From contig JAKTNV010000002.1 in the NCBI GenBank assembly GCA_022747635.1, positions 108,721,369-108,785,368 on the forward strand: a stretch of DNA of 64,000 bases, in the 5' to 3' direction. Positions 33,729 through 45,350 of this stretch are shown piece after piece. A program made the translations under genes and the position numbers. The stretch comes from Hetaerina americana. Taxonomy: Eukaryota > Arthropoda > Insecta > Odonata > Calopterygidae. Under the pieces are notes generated by a model. The model had not been told where the DNA came from, did not search any database, and saw only the letters and a list, made by a program, of their open reading frames with translations. Position 1 is the stretch's first letter. Each line of letters begins with the position of its first letter.

Positions 33729-33921
33729 ATTCATTCGCATGGAAATAGATATAAAGAAAAGGGATAGGAACACATACGAAGGACAATCACAGGAGAGGTG
33801 AGGAAGGTGGAATCAGGCCTTTCGCAAGTGTGAAAATACTATATTTCCTTGACCGGGACTTGAACTCCGGATCTTTCCACTTGCGGGGCGGATGCTCTAA
33901 CCACTTGAGCTATCGAGGAGC
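33729..33921 (-). mobile_element. tRNA-derived SINE (family S3), best head
   Basis: The minus strand opens GGCTCCTCGATAGCTCAAGT, then GGTTAGAGCATCCGCC, with a canonical tRNA D-arm (AGCTCAAGTGGTTAGAGC), an anticodon-arm-like hairpin and T-arm GAGTTCAAGTCCCGG. The acceptor stem does not close: the 3' side continues into the SINE body. It is therefore a SINE head, not a tRNA gene. The 3' end is CCATGCGAATGAATG. Confidence 0.8.
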
Positions 33922-34137
33922 CGTAATTTACACTGTGATTAGTGGGTATTTTATATTAACCAAATGAGGAACAACACGAGGCACTAGAGGAAGAAAAGTA
34001 GTTAAGCAATCATGTAACATCATAAAGAATAGGAGCAGTGCATTTTGTGGCAGGCATAGCCAGAAGAAAGAGACGAGCCGCATTGAACTCCGACTCCGGT
34101 TAAATACACATTCAAACACGAAATCCCACTATATGGC

Positions 34138-34195
34138 GAACAAATATTCATTCACACGGAAATAAATATAAGGAAAAGGGATAGGAGAACATGTA
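34138..34195 (-). mobile_element. S3 SINE 3' end fragment
   Basis: ATTCATTCACACGGAAATAA, then ATATAAGGAAAAGGGATAGG, is the family 3' terminus only. It joins LINE-R at 34196. Confidence 0.7.
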
Positions 34196-35690
34196 AAGGT
34201 GAAACATTTCTTAGTTTCTCCTAACAAAACACCACCTGGCATCCGACACTGCAATAGGCCCCTCTTTGATTTCGCATACTTCCTTCCTCCCTTCATCTCT
34301 ATCCTATTCCTGCCCCTAGCTCGATTAACTAACATCCTCCCCTCTATTACAGTCTTCAACACCCCACTGACAGTCAATACGCCCTTCATCCATTTTTCCC
34401 GCCTCCTTATGATTTCTCCCAACAAACCCCTCTCCTCCCCTCTCACCATACCCACCACTTTCTAGATATTTTTTCCTTTCGGACCATTTCACTTTCTCCA
34501 TTCTTCTCCACATCTACATCTCAAAAGCATCCAATCTACGCCTATAACCTTTCTTCATTGACTATGTCAGCGCGCCGCACAACACCATGCTCCTCACCGA
34601 AGTTTAAACGAGCCTTTTCCTTACCACCCTCATTCAACTTCCCTCTCATCTTTTCCTGGAAGCTTCACTGTCCAACAAAATCCTTCCTCCCATAGCCCTG
34701 CTACTTTGACCGTTTTGTTACGAAAACATTTCCGCCAAAGGTAACCTATTCCACCTGATTTATGACCTCCTATTTTAATCTTTAACTTACCTTTCCTATA
34801 TCTTGAAAACTGCATAGCTTTTGTTTTGTTTACATTGCTTCTCATTCCATATCCATCGCACCGACTCTCCAATACGCTCAGCAATGTTTGCAATCTCTTG
34901 GCGGACTGACGGACTTAATTTTGATCATTCGCATTCCTAACTGATTTTAGGAGTTCTTACACATTTTTCTCTTATCTCGAGTACATCCCTTCCCTCTTCA
35001 ACCATTTCCTCCACGTACAGGTTTGAGATTACGGTTAATAATGTACATCCCAGTCTTGCCCCTAATCCTAGCAATAATAATCCTGACTCTCCATCCGCCA
35101 CTCGCACGTGAGCAGTCTGAGACATATACAGTTGGCTGATAAGTCACCAATTCCTCCATTCTACTCCTATTTCATGAAATATATTCATTACTTTTAAACC
35201 ATTCCCTCTATTAAACGATTTCCGGTACTCTCCGACAGAAAACCAACACATCCTGATTACATTCAATGTTCCTCTCTAATAGCGATCTCATTACTACTAT
35301 GACATCACGCCTTCCTCTCCCTTTTCTGAGCCCAAACTGATCATCCCCTAATTAATAACTTGCCTTAACCAACATCCTCTTATTGATGATATCGAGAACT
35401 ACTAAAGATGCATGGAAAATCAAACTTATTGTCCTTTAATCTGCAGAAACAGCCGCCTCTCCAATGTTTTGGATCTGTTAATAATACATAACGGACGAAA
35501 TCTTCCGTCCAAACTCATCCTCATAAATGTTGGAAAACAGTCCATGAAATATCTTCCTTCCACGTTTTCCTAAACCACAAGTACTTTCACGGGAATTTTA
35601 CTCAACCTCATGTCCTTGTTTGATTTCAATTTCCTTAATGCCCATTCCATCTCGCCATCAAGTGCGCCTGGACCTAAGCTCTCCTCATCT
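34196..35690 (-). mobile_element. LINE-R reverse transcriptase, decayed ~1.5 kb
   Basis: The minus strand gives, in broken frames, GEMEWALRKLKSNKDMRLSK (about 35660), a DDQFGL-like block, YMSQTAHVRVADGESG (35125-35080) and NLYVEEMVEE. Then come LESRCDGYGMRSNVNKTKAM (34870) and EERGLLGEIIRRREKWMKGV (34440). This covers RT fingers and palm to the C-terminus in the correct order. Numerous stops and frameshifts show an old copy. Confidence 0.85.
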
Positions 35691-35789
35691 ACATGAGGAG
35701 AGCTTAACTTTTCTTTCCTTGCCTACACTTGGGGGGCTTAATTAATTTACCATCCACCTCCTCCATTGAAGTGCTGAAGTCAAGTGCTG

Positions 35790-36290
35790 AATTCAAACCG
35801 TGCTGGTTAAGTGTGCGCATGATCGCAGATCGTATTGGCATTCATAAGATGGCAGTGCACACACCATTATCACCGAAAATTTGGCAATGCGAAAGATCTG
35901 CGTTAAACTCGCCCTCCCGAAGGTCTTTGGACGGACGACCAAGAAGAGAGGGTCTGCTTGCCCAACTCCTTCAGAGTCCTGACTTGGAACCAGCAGACTA
36001 TTTCTTCTTCCCAAGGGTGAAATTCTCCCTCCCTCAAAGGAAACCACAAACGGACCCAAAGTGCCGTCAAAGAAGCTTGAACGCTTACCCTTAAGGACTT
36101 TCCGGGATCCGCCTCCCAGGGAGCCTTCGAGTCGTGGAAAAGTCGCTCGGGTAAAAGTGTGTGAACGCTCAAGGGATTTTATTTTTAAAGATTTTGAAGC
36201 ATTGTAGCAGTATCTGAAATTAATGTATTGCTCCGAAATTTTCCCGATACTTTTTATACAAACCATATATCTTACCTGATAATCATAAAA
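35790..36290 (+). mobile_element. Decayed mariner element (lineage kappa)
   Basis: The frame at 35811 gives SVRMIADRIGIHKMAVHT, the end of the HTH half. After a deletion come relics of PESLTWNQQTISSSQG, where YSPDLAPADYFFFPRV is recovered in a neighbouring frame (SPDLEPADYFFFPRVKFS, 35973), and near 36100 GAFESWKSR. The catalytic middle is missing. No terminal repeats identified. Confidence 0.65.
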
Positions 36291-36383
36291 GCTTAATAAA
36301 AACTCAAACAAAAATAACTTCGATATTTCGGTGTTTCCAGCCACCTTCAATATGGTACAAGGAGCCACACACACAGACACATA

Positions 36384-36408
36384 TTATATATATATATATA
36401 TACACACA
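36384..36408. repeat. Short (TA)n / (CA)n array
   Basis: TA repeat next to the left end of the theta mariner. Confidence 0.9.
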
Positions 36409-36412
36409 TACA

Positions 36413-37165
36413 CGAGGGTCATCCGGAAAGTAGTGCCCGTTCGTGCCGCATGAAGTGCTGACGACGCGAGTAGCCGCTGGACGAGGTCAGATAGCTTCAG
36501 TGGCTTGTCTGCCTTCTCTGAGCCAAGTTGCGTGACGCTAGCATTGCCTGTGTTGTTTCTGTGATTGTTTACAATGTTTAAAAAAATTGAGAACGCCGCC
36601 AGTTGTGAAGTGAGGGCAGTGATTAAATTCCTCAATGCAAGAAACGTTCGCCCATGTGATATTCATCGCCAATTAAAGGAGGTGTATGGAGACAATGTAA
36701 TGGACGAGTCGTCTGTTCGGCGGTGGTGTCGCAACTTCAACATGGGGAGGGGGAACACACACGACGATGAGCGTTCGGGGAGACCGTCTGTCATTACAGA
36801 CCAACTGGTGAGCTCAGTTGACGAATTCGTGAGGAACGATCGGCGCGTCACAATTGATGACATCTGTGAGCATTTTCCCAATGTTTCTCGAACAATTGTT
36901 CATGAAATTGTTAAACACCATCTGCATTATGCAAAAATTTGTGCAAGATGGGTCCCTCGCGTATCTCAATGAGCTGGCGGCGAAGGACTATGCAGCAGGA
37001 ATACAGAAACTTGTCACACGTTATGACAAATACCTTAATTTGCTTGGAGATTATGTTGAGAAGTAGTTTAAAGTATCCTCTTTCAAATAAAATTTTTTAT
37101 GTTTGTTAATATTTACTTTTGTGTCTTTATTTCACGAACAGGTACTACTTTCCGGATGACCCTCG
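36413..37165 (+). mobile_element. Mariner element (family theta), catalytic core deleted
   Basis: The inverted repeats CGAGGGTCATCCGGAAAGTA (36413) and CTACTTTCCGGATGACCCTCG (ending 37165) bound a 753-bp element. The right flank is TA; the left flank reads CA. The HTH half is intact, followed directly by the last ~35 codons (ELAAKDYAAGIQKLVTRYDK, ending GDYVEK). The DD34D domain is gone. Confidence 0.95.
36574..36972 (+). pseudogene. Mariner transposase, N-terminal half (theta)
   Basis: From the ATG at 36571 the frame reads MFKKIENAASCEVRAVIKFL, then IHRQLKEVYGDNVMDESSVR, WCRNFNMGRGNTHDDERSGR and DRRVTIDDICEHFPNVSRTI, and reaches ICARWVPRVSQ before a stop. These are the two HTH subdomains with the linker GRPS. 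WVPRxL is the motif at the start of the catalytic domain. The remaining ~170 residues with all three Asp sites are absent. The DNA-binding half is unbroken for about 135 codons. Confidence 0.9.
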
Positions 37166-37335
<170 letters not shown>

Positions 37336-37392
37336 CGATTGTACGGAAAAACTCACACGAGCGGCACAATAATGGGCTCTTTTCTATTTGTG

Positions 37393-37395
<3 letters not shown>

Positions 37396-37467
<72 letters not shown>
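37396..37467. repeat. (TA)n microsatellite
   Basis: About 70 bp of pure TA directly joined to the 3' end of an S2 SINE. Confidence 0.97.
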
Positions 37468-37468
<1 letters not shown>

Positions 37469-37712
37469 CCATAAACACTGTAATCAACCCGAAGGTCGGT
37501 TTGGAAGGTGATGGTGGAGTTCACCCAGTACTAAGCCCGACGGCGTGTGAAATTCACACATCAGGGTACTGGGGGCAGTTCCTTTCCCTGTGCCGGTTAT
37601 GGTTTCCCAGGAAGATCTGGTAGCCTAAAAATCACATAGCTTGGTTGGAGCTGCAGGTGCCCAGAGACTCACCCGGGAATTGAACCCGGGAAATTCACGG
37701 AGATATAGAGTA
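37468..37712 (-). mobile_element. tRNA-derived SINE (family S2)
   Basis: The minus-strand head has GGGTTCAATTCCCGGGTGAG (box B). The body has TGTGTGAATTTCACACGCCG and AACCGACCTTCGGGTTGATT and ends TGTTTATGGTTATATA. It matches 26265-26546. Confidence 0.85.
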
Positions 37713-37782
37713 TAAAAACTATACATAGAGGATGGTTGAATATTACTTACGAAATTCAAAACTATTTACATGATAAATATAA

Positions 37783-37970
37783 AATGCCGGCCTCGGGGGG
37801 GGGGGGGTGACGTCCTCGTTTGACAACCTAGAGGTCGCGGGTTCGATTTCCGCCAAAGTGGACTCGCCCTCGCCCAGGCCTTGGATGTTTGTGGCTGTAC
37901 TTTTCGCTATTTCAAGTGTATAACGAAATTCATGAAATATAATCCGTTGCAGTGCAATGTAAAAGGCTTA
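37783..37970 (+). mobile_element. tRNA-derived SINE (family S4, single copy here)
   Basis: GCCGGCCTCGG, a G-run, then ACAACCTAGAGGTCGCGGGT and TCGATTTCCGCC form a tRNA-like head with box B GGTTCGATTTC. The 3' limit is not defined because no second copy is present in the window. Confidence 0.55.
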
Positions 37971-39190
37971 AACTGTACTGTTTTCGGATCGGTACAATGT
38001 AATAAATACCATAAAAGCTGTGAGACCGAATATTTACACTTGCAAGGAAAATAATATCCTTCATTAAGGGTTTAAATCAGATCTACATTCACTTGCCTAT
38101 TATTTTGTTGACGCACTGATTGAAAATAATATCTACGACGATATAGTTCAAGACTTAGTACACGAGTGTTGTTCTCTCCATGAGTTTAGCGACGTCATAC
38201 GACATCGACAGACAAGCAACGGTAAGTGGAGGTGTATGAAGGAGCTTGGGGAAATTCCTACGATAAACACTCACGTGCCAACGGGAATGTCTCAGAGTAG
38301 CTCTGTTGCAAATCGCAATTAAAACAATCCTTAGGGAACTTTACTTCCAAATAGCTGCAATTCATAAAAATGGCTCACTGACAACGCGAGATCTTCAAAT
38401 TCATTTCAAACGGACCCTCAAAACCTTGACCCGTAACGCGTCATCCGGAGGTGAACACAGAAAGGTGAGTATTTCAGCACGTATATGAAGCCATTACGCG
38501 AGTCTCAAATACGGTGGGAAATGAATAATTCCATTTCAAAATATTCGTTTGACAAGATAAGTCCAACCGGCGACCGTGCAAAATTCATGCGCGAAGTCGG
38601 AGAAAGTTCGGAGGTAGGTGAGGGTGTGAAGGGGAGAGGGGGAGGGGGTGTCAGCGCCGCGTTTCCATTCCGCATTAACGAGGTATCTTTGCATCTCCAT
38701 CGCAATGAGAGAACTCTCTTTCGCAACCCCGGAGGACATAAAATTGAAATTAAATCATGAATCGCAGACCACACTAGTTGAATTGAGTAATTTTCCAGAC
38801 GGATTGCCCAATTGGTGTCCGACAATGACACGGACTAATCTTCACGAACAGCAGCAGTGCACGCGTGCATATATCGTATCAACGATACCTTTAGGTGATT
38901 GGAACGGTTACATTTTGTAACAATTGGTAAGGGTACGTGGGGACACGGCTACAACCAATTGCAGCAGTCTGAATACCCCGGCCGCACGAAAGATCTCCCA
39001 TCGCTCCTTTGACTCTACACCTTTCGGGTCAAGCCCGGTATCCTCATCCCCCAGCGATTTCATCTTTCGTTTCCTCACGGATACACATTTTGGAGCCGAA
39101 AACCAAACCTTTCGGTCTTCGAGTGAGGGTAAAGAGATAGAGATAGAGGTAGAGAGAGATAATCAGTGCAATCGAGGCTAGGTGAACGGC
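37971..39190. other. Unannotated
   Basis: Frames up to 108 codons with overlapping opposed frames. No motif. Confidence 0.4.
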
Positions 39191-39940
39191 GAACACGAGC
39201 AAAATGTTTCAGGGAATGCGCGATGCTCTAGTTTCGAGATTTTTCAGTCGTTTACTTGAGAGCGCACCGCAAGTGCAGTGGCATAGCGAAGAACGCCCCC
39301 GCTTATCCGTGTTGGCCGGTGAAAGGGGGACGGGGGGTGTGGGGAGGAAAGAGGAGGGGATGTGGGGGTGGGTTGAAAAAAGTCGGCGGCGGAGGCAGGG
39401 GTGGGGGAGGGTGAAGGGGTGGGAGGAAGTGGGCAGGAGGGGGTGGGAGGTGGGCAGGTTGGAGGGAACACTGGCCTCACCGCAAGGAGGTAGGTCCTTC
39501 AAAAACTTCCTCTCTCGCTGGAAGAGCGGACGCGCGTGAACGGGGTCGACTGAATGAGTGGAAGCCTCGCTTTCAGTGGGGAAGGCTGCGGAGGAAATCG
39601 CCATGTTATGAAAATCGCTTGAGTCACACGCACCGGGACGCGTAGCGACGACAGGAGTGCCCACGGGGGGATCCCGAGAGAGAGGGGGGTGGGAGAGCGG
39701 CGGAGGGAGGGAGGGGTGTGTGTGTGCGGAAGAGAGGTTTGGGCGGAGGCCTCCTGGGTGAGCCGAGACGGAGGGAAGGAACATCCCTCCTCGATCCACC
39801 GCCGGATTATTATTTCGAACTCGTTGAGGTAAGGACGTAATACTCTCTAAAACTCGAAATAGCACCCTCCAAGTCTCTCTGGGTTTTTTGAATTCCGATC
39901 CGCGAATAAGCCAGGGTCTTGCGACTACTCTGTACATACT
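39191..39940. other. G-rich purine-strand patch; longest open frame of the window on the opposite strand
   Basis: 39310-39475 is dominated by G runs separated by short spacers on the plus strand, favourable for G-quadruplexes. The minus strand is open for 242 codons (39209-39937), but the peptide is Pro/Ser/His-rich low complexity in its C-terminal half and has no recognised domain. A plus frame of 111 codons overlaps it. I do not call a gene, but an exon cannot be excluded. Confidence 0.4.
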
Positions 39941-39954
39941 TCTACACTTTTATT

Positions 39955-40421
39955 TAGATAGATTTTAAATGGGGAATTGCAAGTCGCCGCTAGGGTGTGT
40001 GACAGGGGTTGGATACACACCAGACTAATTTTGACCCGAATATTTTTACCCCTACCGCGGTCGGACAATGTTATTCCGATCCCTTACAGTTCGTGGAAAA
40101 AAATGGCATCTTTACTCTTATCTGTTCTACACTTAATCTCTCTAATGTTATTGACATGAACTCTCCTATCGTAATACGATGGGGGTAATGATACATTTTC
40201 AATACCACTACTAAAGAGTCGCCCTTCCAATTTATGTGCAAGAGATTTAATCTGTAATTTAATCTTCTCTCCGGGAGTAATTCCCAGCCTAGCTCCTTAA
40301 ATATTTTGGATACGCTGCTAAGTTTATCATAATAAAATTTTACAAATCTAGCTCCACTACGCTGCACGCGAAGAAATTCGGTCATTTTCACTTGTATACT
40401 TAATAAAATAATATTTAGCAA
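39955..40421 (-). mobile_element. LINE-B 3' end with RT C-terminal frame
   Basis: The minus frame 40421-40071 reads LRVQRSGARFVKFYYDKLSS, VSKIFKELGWELLPERRLNY and RLNLLHINWKGDS, then HYPHRI. This is the conserved CR1/L2-type tail after RT. The 3' UTR signature AAGTCGCCGCTAGGGTGTGT is at 39980. The frame is open for 116 codons, better preserved than 674-1335. Confidence 0.85.
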
Positions 40422-40600
40422 TGATGAGGAAGATTTATTATCATCATCCCCATCGCACTACGCTAGGAGAGATCATTTCAATAAAATTCGAGAAATTAAA
40501 TGTAAAACAGATTTGAGATGTCATTTTTTCCCACGAACGATGAGGGATAAGAATAAAATAACGTTTGTACGACCGCGCTATAAACTAAATACGCTTCCAC
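40422..40600 (+). mobile_element. LINE-B fragment in opposite orientation
   Basis: The plus frame gives RRDHFNKIREIKCKTDLRCH, then FFPRTMRDKN, at about 40465-40550. This is the LINE-B C-terminal end that also appears in reverse within 39955-40421. The two copies are head to head. Confidence 0.65.
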
Positions 40601-43600
40601 AAGCTGCTTCAAATTTGCCAACATCTCCCACGAACATGTAACCCGAAGGTATTTCGAAAGGATTCTCATTTTGAAGTTTGCCCACCAAGTTGCTGACCCG
40701 TGTTTCCCCTCCTTGCTTCCAACTCCCAGGTTAATTCCGGCAGAGCATGATGTTCCCCTTTACTCTAGAGAAGGATCGTGCATGCATTAAACGCACTAGA
40801 CCTCCAAATCGGTATTGGATCGCCGATTTAATCAATCGATTTCACGAGAGAATCTCTAATGCTACCGGAATGTAATTTATGGACTAGAAAATGTTGTCGT
40901 TCATCAATTATAAATACTGTTATTTCCTGAATTGTGTTCGTAAGTTTTCATTAAAATTCGGTTAAAATACTGACATATCCAATCCGATGGCAACTTTTTA
41001 ACGTAAAACATAGCGATTATTCTGAGGAAGGATTATTTTCATGCTGAAAATGATCTAAATTGAAAATATTTTTTTAATGTGTTGCTGTTGGTTAGCAATA
41101 TCCCCTGATATTTGAACCTGCCGTAATTACGCTCGAATTCTCAATTAATTTTGCATTCATGATATGATGTTTTTATGGTGCATTCAGCGACCTGGAACGA
41201 AAGTCAAGCCATTCCATTATGGAGTAGCAATGAGCGAAATCATTCGTATCATATACTATGAGGTCATACATTACATATCCGAGGTTATCACGTCGTGATG
41301 TAACGCGTGACACGGCACATGATCGTGAGTTTTCAGATGAGCTTCACTATTTCTCCAAAATGGTCCAATTAATAATAAATGTTCTCGGGTGTGCCCAATC
41401 GTGGAAATTATTGAATAATCACGCGACGAACCACGTGACAAACAATGGATTATTGAACGCGTTCGATTGCCAGTTCATTATTTCGCGTAGTGTTTTCTTA
41501 AGGAATTATGAATGAGATGGGCTTCAAATTCATGTCTCTCCTGTGAGAAAAAAAACCGTTTATTATGACAGCCTGAAGAATTTTTGTTAAGCTAAACTAC
41601 GATACGCCATTGCAATCGATAACTCCTTGCTTTCATTATTTGATGAAAGCCTTATCGGAAAATGGGTGAAAATTAAAAAAAAACCATTTACGATTCGGTG
41701 ATTTTTGAAAGTGATTTTCATAAATCCTCTTCAAAATAATTGAATGAATTTTTGTCACCGTTTCATTATTGAGCGATGAAATAAATATTTCAACGTAGAA
41801 TGGCGTTAGATTTTCCGATTGCGGTATTTTCCACTGATAGAGCGTGAAGAACTAACTCATTGAGTCATTACACGTATAAAATTTGAGGGAAACCGTTGGT
41901 TTTCTTACCCACGCCATTGTCCCAGACCCTCAACGGTTAATGGCATCGGGTAAATGAGGATGGTTAAGTGCACCGCTAGGAGAGATTTTATTTTTTATTG
42001 TCGTGTCAGCCTCTGTCACAAGCGTGAGTGATGGATCGATATGAAACTAAAACATTTACTATACAAGATAGCTTCCAGGGAGTCAGTGTTCTTTAAACGC
42101 GCGCCTATGAAAAGGAGAGGGTCGATAACAGTTCCATTTTCTCACGACAGAGCGCTCTCGCGTGCGGCCGAAGAGCCTCTGCGTCAGAAATACACAATAC
42201 AGTCACTGAGTGGCGCTATGTCGGAACAGGTGGACATTTTGCTGTTTTGATGTTGTGTTTGTTGTCTTAAAAAATGACAGAAGAGGAATGCAGTCTGTCA
42301 CTCCGCTCAACTTAGCCTCATCCTGATCTTTTTAATGTTCTCACTCTGAAAGGAATCAAACCAAGGTTAGTTTGTCATGCTTGCTATTTTATTTTAGTGA
42401 GTTTATGCGTAACATAATCACTCATCGAGCGAGGTTCGAGACGATACCTGTGATTTTATTATTCCTATGGTAACAGTGACGATATTGAAGTGCATCTCTT
42501 ATGAAAAAATGCGAAATGTGGATTCGAATATTAGGTTTGGAAATGTGCTAGGTTCTGCTTGTGAAGACGAACTGTGCGTTTTTGGGTTGAAGGTGGAGCG
42601 CGAGGCTGGTTCCTTGCGTTCCTTCTATTTGCAAATGAAATCGCATATGCTTTTCTTTAAATTAAATGGGTGGGGGTGTAAATTGTGGTGTCTATGGTAG
42701 AGTAAAAATAATGGCCATTCAATTAAAATGTAATCTTTAATTGATTTCTGTTAGATCGTCCGCAGACTACGTACAGGTGCTACCTTGTGGCGGAATTTCA
42801 AATCTGAAGGTGTAAATTAACGCCTCCGAGCGATTATTTTGGCCTCCTATTATGGTTCGTGTCCCTAATTTTCAAGGGTTCCGTTATTCTGGCATAGATA
42901 TCGATGTCACTTGCATCACTTCATCGCCTTGCTTCGTGCATTTAAAATTTAAGAGTCGAAATATCGGATTACTTTCGCATAGCGTCCTCATATTATTCCG
43001 CGATAGTGGTTCAGTGACCGTTCTCTAGTAAATTAAGCCTCAAAAACCTTTCTCTTAAATTGAACTTTCGTTTAAAGTACGGAGCCTTTGTCGTTCGGGG
43101 AAAATATTTTTTTGACCTTTTTTCGCATTTTCATTATTTCTTTCGGTCAGTCTTGATTGAGGGCATTATTTGAGCACATTTAAGTCGGTTTTTTGTTTTA
43201 CTGTCATCGAATTAGCGTATATATATATATATATTCCCTGTTTTATTATTAACATACAATGAAGAACATTTTTTCGTGTGTTGCCTGATGACACAAATTG
43301 AAACGCCCTTGGCATAAGCGTTAAAGATGGATTCTTGAATTTTACTCGAGCAATTTACCCGTCGGAGTATTAAATGGATTAATTTCCCTCAATGATTCGC
43401 CCAGCATCTCTCAGCACTGGGCGATGGCATGAATTTTGACGTTGAAAAAAAATTCCCTTCCATCCAGTTCGCTTTGACGTCAGCTGTTCCATTTCCGTTA
43501 CGTTTACGAGCATAATCAAGTTTGAAAATTCGGTTGGTAATACGAAAATATGTCCGCGTGGTATGTAAGTCTGTGATCAATAATTTATTTCGGGGATGTC

Positions 43601-43640
43601 GACTACCAATAAAGTGATCGGTCGATTCTTTGCCAATGGA
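40601..43640. other. Unannotated AT-rich DNA
   Basis: No recognised element. Frames up to 85 codons. A short TA run lies at 43219-43234. Confidence 0.4.
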
Positions 43641-45350
43641 TACTACGCTTAGATTTCCGTCTGGCCTATCGTCCTTTACCTCGTGGACCTACGTTACTCA
43701 CGGGACTTCCCAACTTCGTCCTACTCCTTTCTCTCTGCATCGCCGGCCATGCCTCCATCACCACCCACTCGCTCCCATCCTGCTGGTTGGAGGAAGCGAA
43801 AGGTGGTGTGGGTGGGTGGGTGGGTGGCTTGGGAGGAGAAGTGGTACCATCCATGATGTTTCGCAATTTCCTTCCAAGGAAGGTTTGCCTCTCCGGTGAG
43901 CGGCGCGTGTCCCCTCCCCTCCCTCCCACCCAACCCCTCCCCGACCGCTCAGAACCGTGAAACCGTGAAGCGCCGTCTTTCACCTGCCCCCCAAAGCACT
44001 CCCTTCCTCCGGACACCACCCACCCTACCCCGGTCGCCTCATGACTCCTCACATCTGGTTTCGGAACTGACGTCTCCGCTTTAAAAGCCAACCGCCACCC
44101 AGGGGGAGAGAGACCGTGACTTCGAGTGACTCAAAAGTCACCGAAAAGGAAGTGCGAGCACCGGGAAATGGACGCCTTGCCCGCCCTCGTTGTGTTCACT
44201 TGCTCACGCGAGTTCGATCACCAAACGGCAGTGACCCGTGTTCCACGAGAGGATTCGGTTTTACTCCTCGCCCCATACAGTGTCGTTGTTCCTATCTCTG
44301 CATCCGACGCGTCTGGGGCGGTTGGTCTTTCTTTCAACCAGTCAGTGACTCAACCTTTTTAAGTGTCCGCATTTTAAGGTGCGGTGAGGGGCCGTTCCCT
44401 TCCAACCGGCCGAGCCTTCCATCCCTTACGCAGTGTACGGTTCTTTTCCGGTGCCTTTTTCTTTCATTCTCTCTCTCTGGGGAGTGTTTCCGTAAAACCG
44501 ACTGATTTGTTCGACGGGAGGCATTTGAGTTGGCGGAGAGGGAAAGGAGGTCCTCCGCTTCCATTCTCCGAGGATCCTCGGAAGGAAGAAGGTTGCCTTC
44601 CCGCCGCTATCAGTCGGAGACCCCGCGTGTGTCGAGAGTGGAACGAAGGGGTGTGCGGAGGGGGGCTGGGAACTCGGCTGCAACAGATGATTGTTTCCAT
44701 GGACACCGCCAACGAACGGTGCCTCGCGACTGGAGCGTGGGATTGTGAAAGTGTGCTTCTCTTTATTAACAACAATAGCACGCGCCTTACCCACGAATTT
44801 CAGTGACTTGGTGTGAAAGTTCGTGCGTCGGAGGACTGGTGCTTGCTCCCTCTAATTAAGTTGGTGAGATAAATCTGTTCAATTATTTTATTTTTTAAGA
44901 GCTCTTCTTTCAACTTCGTGGGCGGCAGTGGTTTTGCTTTGGGGTGCGTCGGTTCGATAATTCCGGCGCGGTGAGTCGTCTTGGTGAATCATCGCGCGAT
45001 GCGTTTTATTTTCTTTATTCTTGAGGCCATCACGCCGGCGCTGCCACCCATCACCACCGTTTAAGCGTCCGCCAAGTGGGCTTTTAATGATTCCCATTAT
45101 TAATATCAATTGCCGACTCTGTGCGCGAGTTGTCCGCAAGGTCGGTGTCATGGTGTTGCTCAGTTTTCCCTCCCGACTGTTCACTTTCGTCTTTTGCGCG
45201 GGGAAGATCCGCGGAGGGGCCGCAATGGCTTCATTGGCGACGTGCCGCTAAGTGATTCTGCAAGTCGCGAAACTGTCCGCCTTTGATTGGCCTTGGTGCC
45301 CCGGTGAGGGGGGGGGGTGCCTTTTCTATTGAAATGGTCACTCGCCTCCT
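43641..45350. other. CpG-rich, G/C-rich patch; possible promoter-proximal DNA
   Basis: CpG is frequent, and many overlapping frames (up to 141 codons) are open on both strands at once, as in GC-rich non-coding DNA. GGGTGGGTGGGTGGGTGG at about 43810 is a textbook G-quadruplex pattern. TTTAAAAG at about 44080 could be a TATA-like box, and GGTGAGAT near 44863 is donor-like. These hints are weak, and no exon is identified. Confidence 0.35.

Noticed and set aside
33845..33921. Functional tRNA gene on the minus strand
   Set aside because: The D-arm is good, but the acceptor stem does not close and the sequence continues into a repeated SINE body.
39209..39937. 242-codon minus-strand frame as a gene
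   Set aside because: Low-complexity Pro/Ser/His composition in GC-rich DNA, an overlapping open frame on the other strand, and no recognisable domain.
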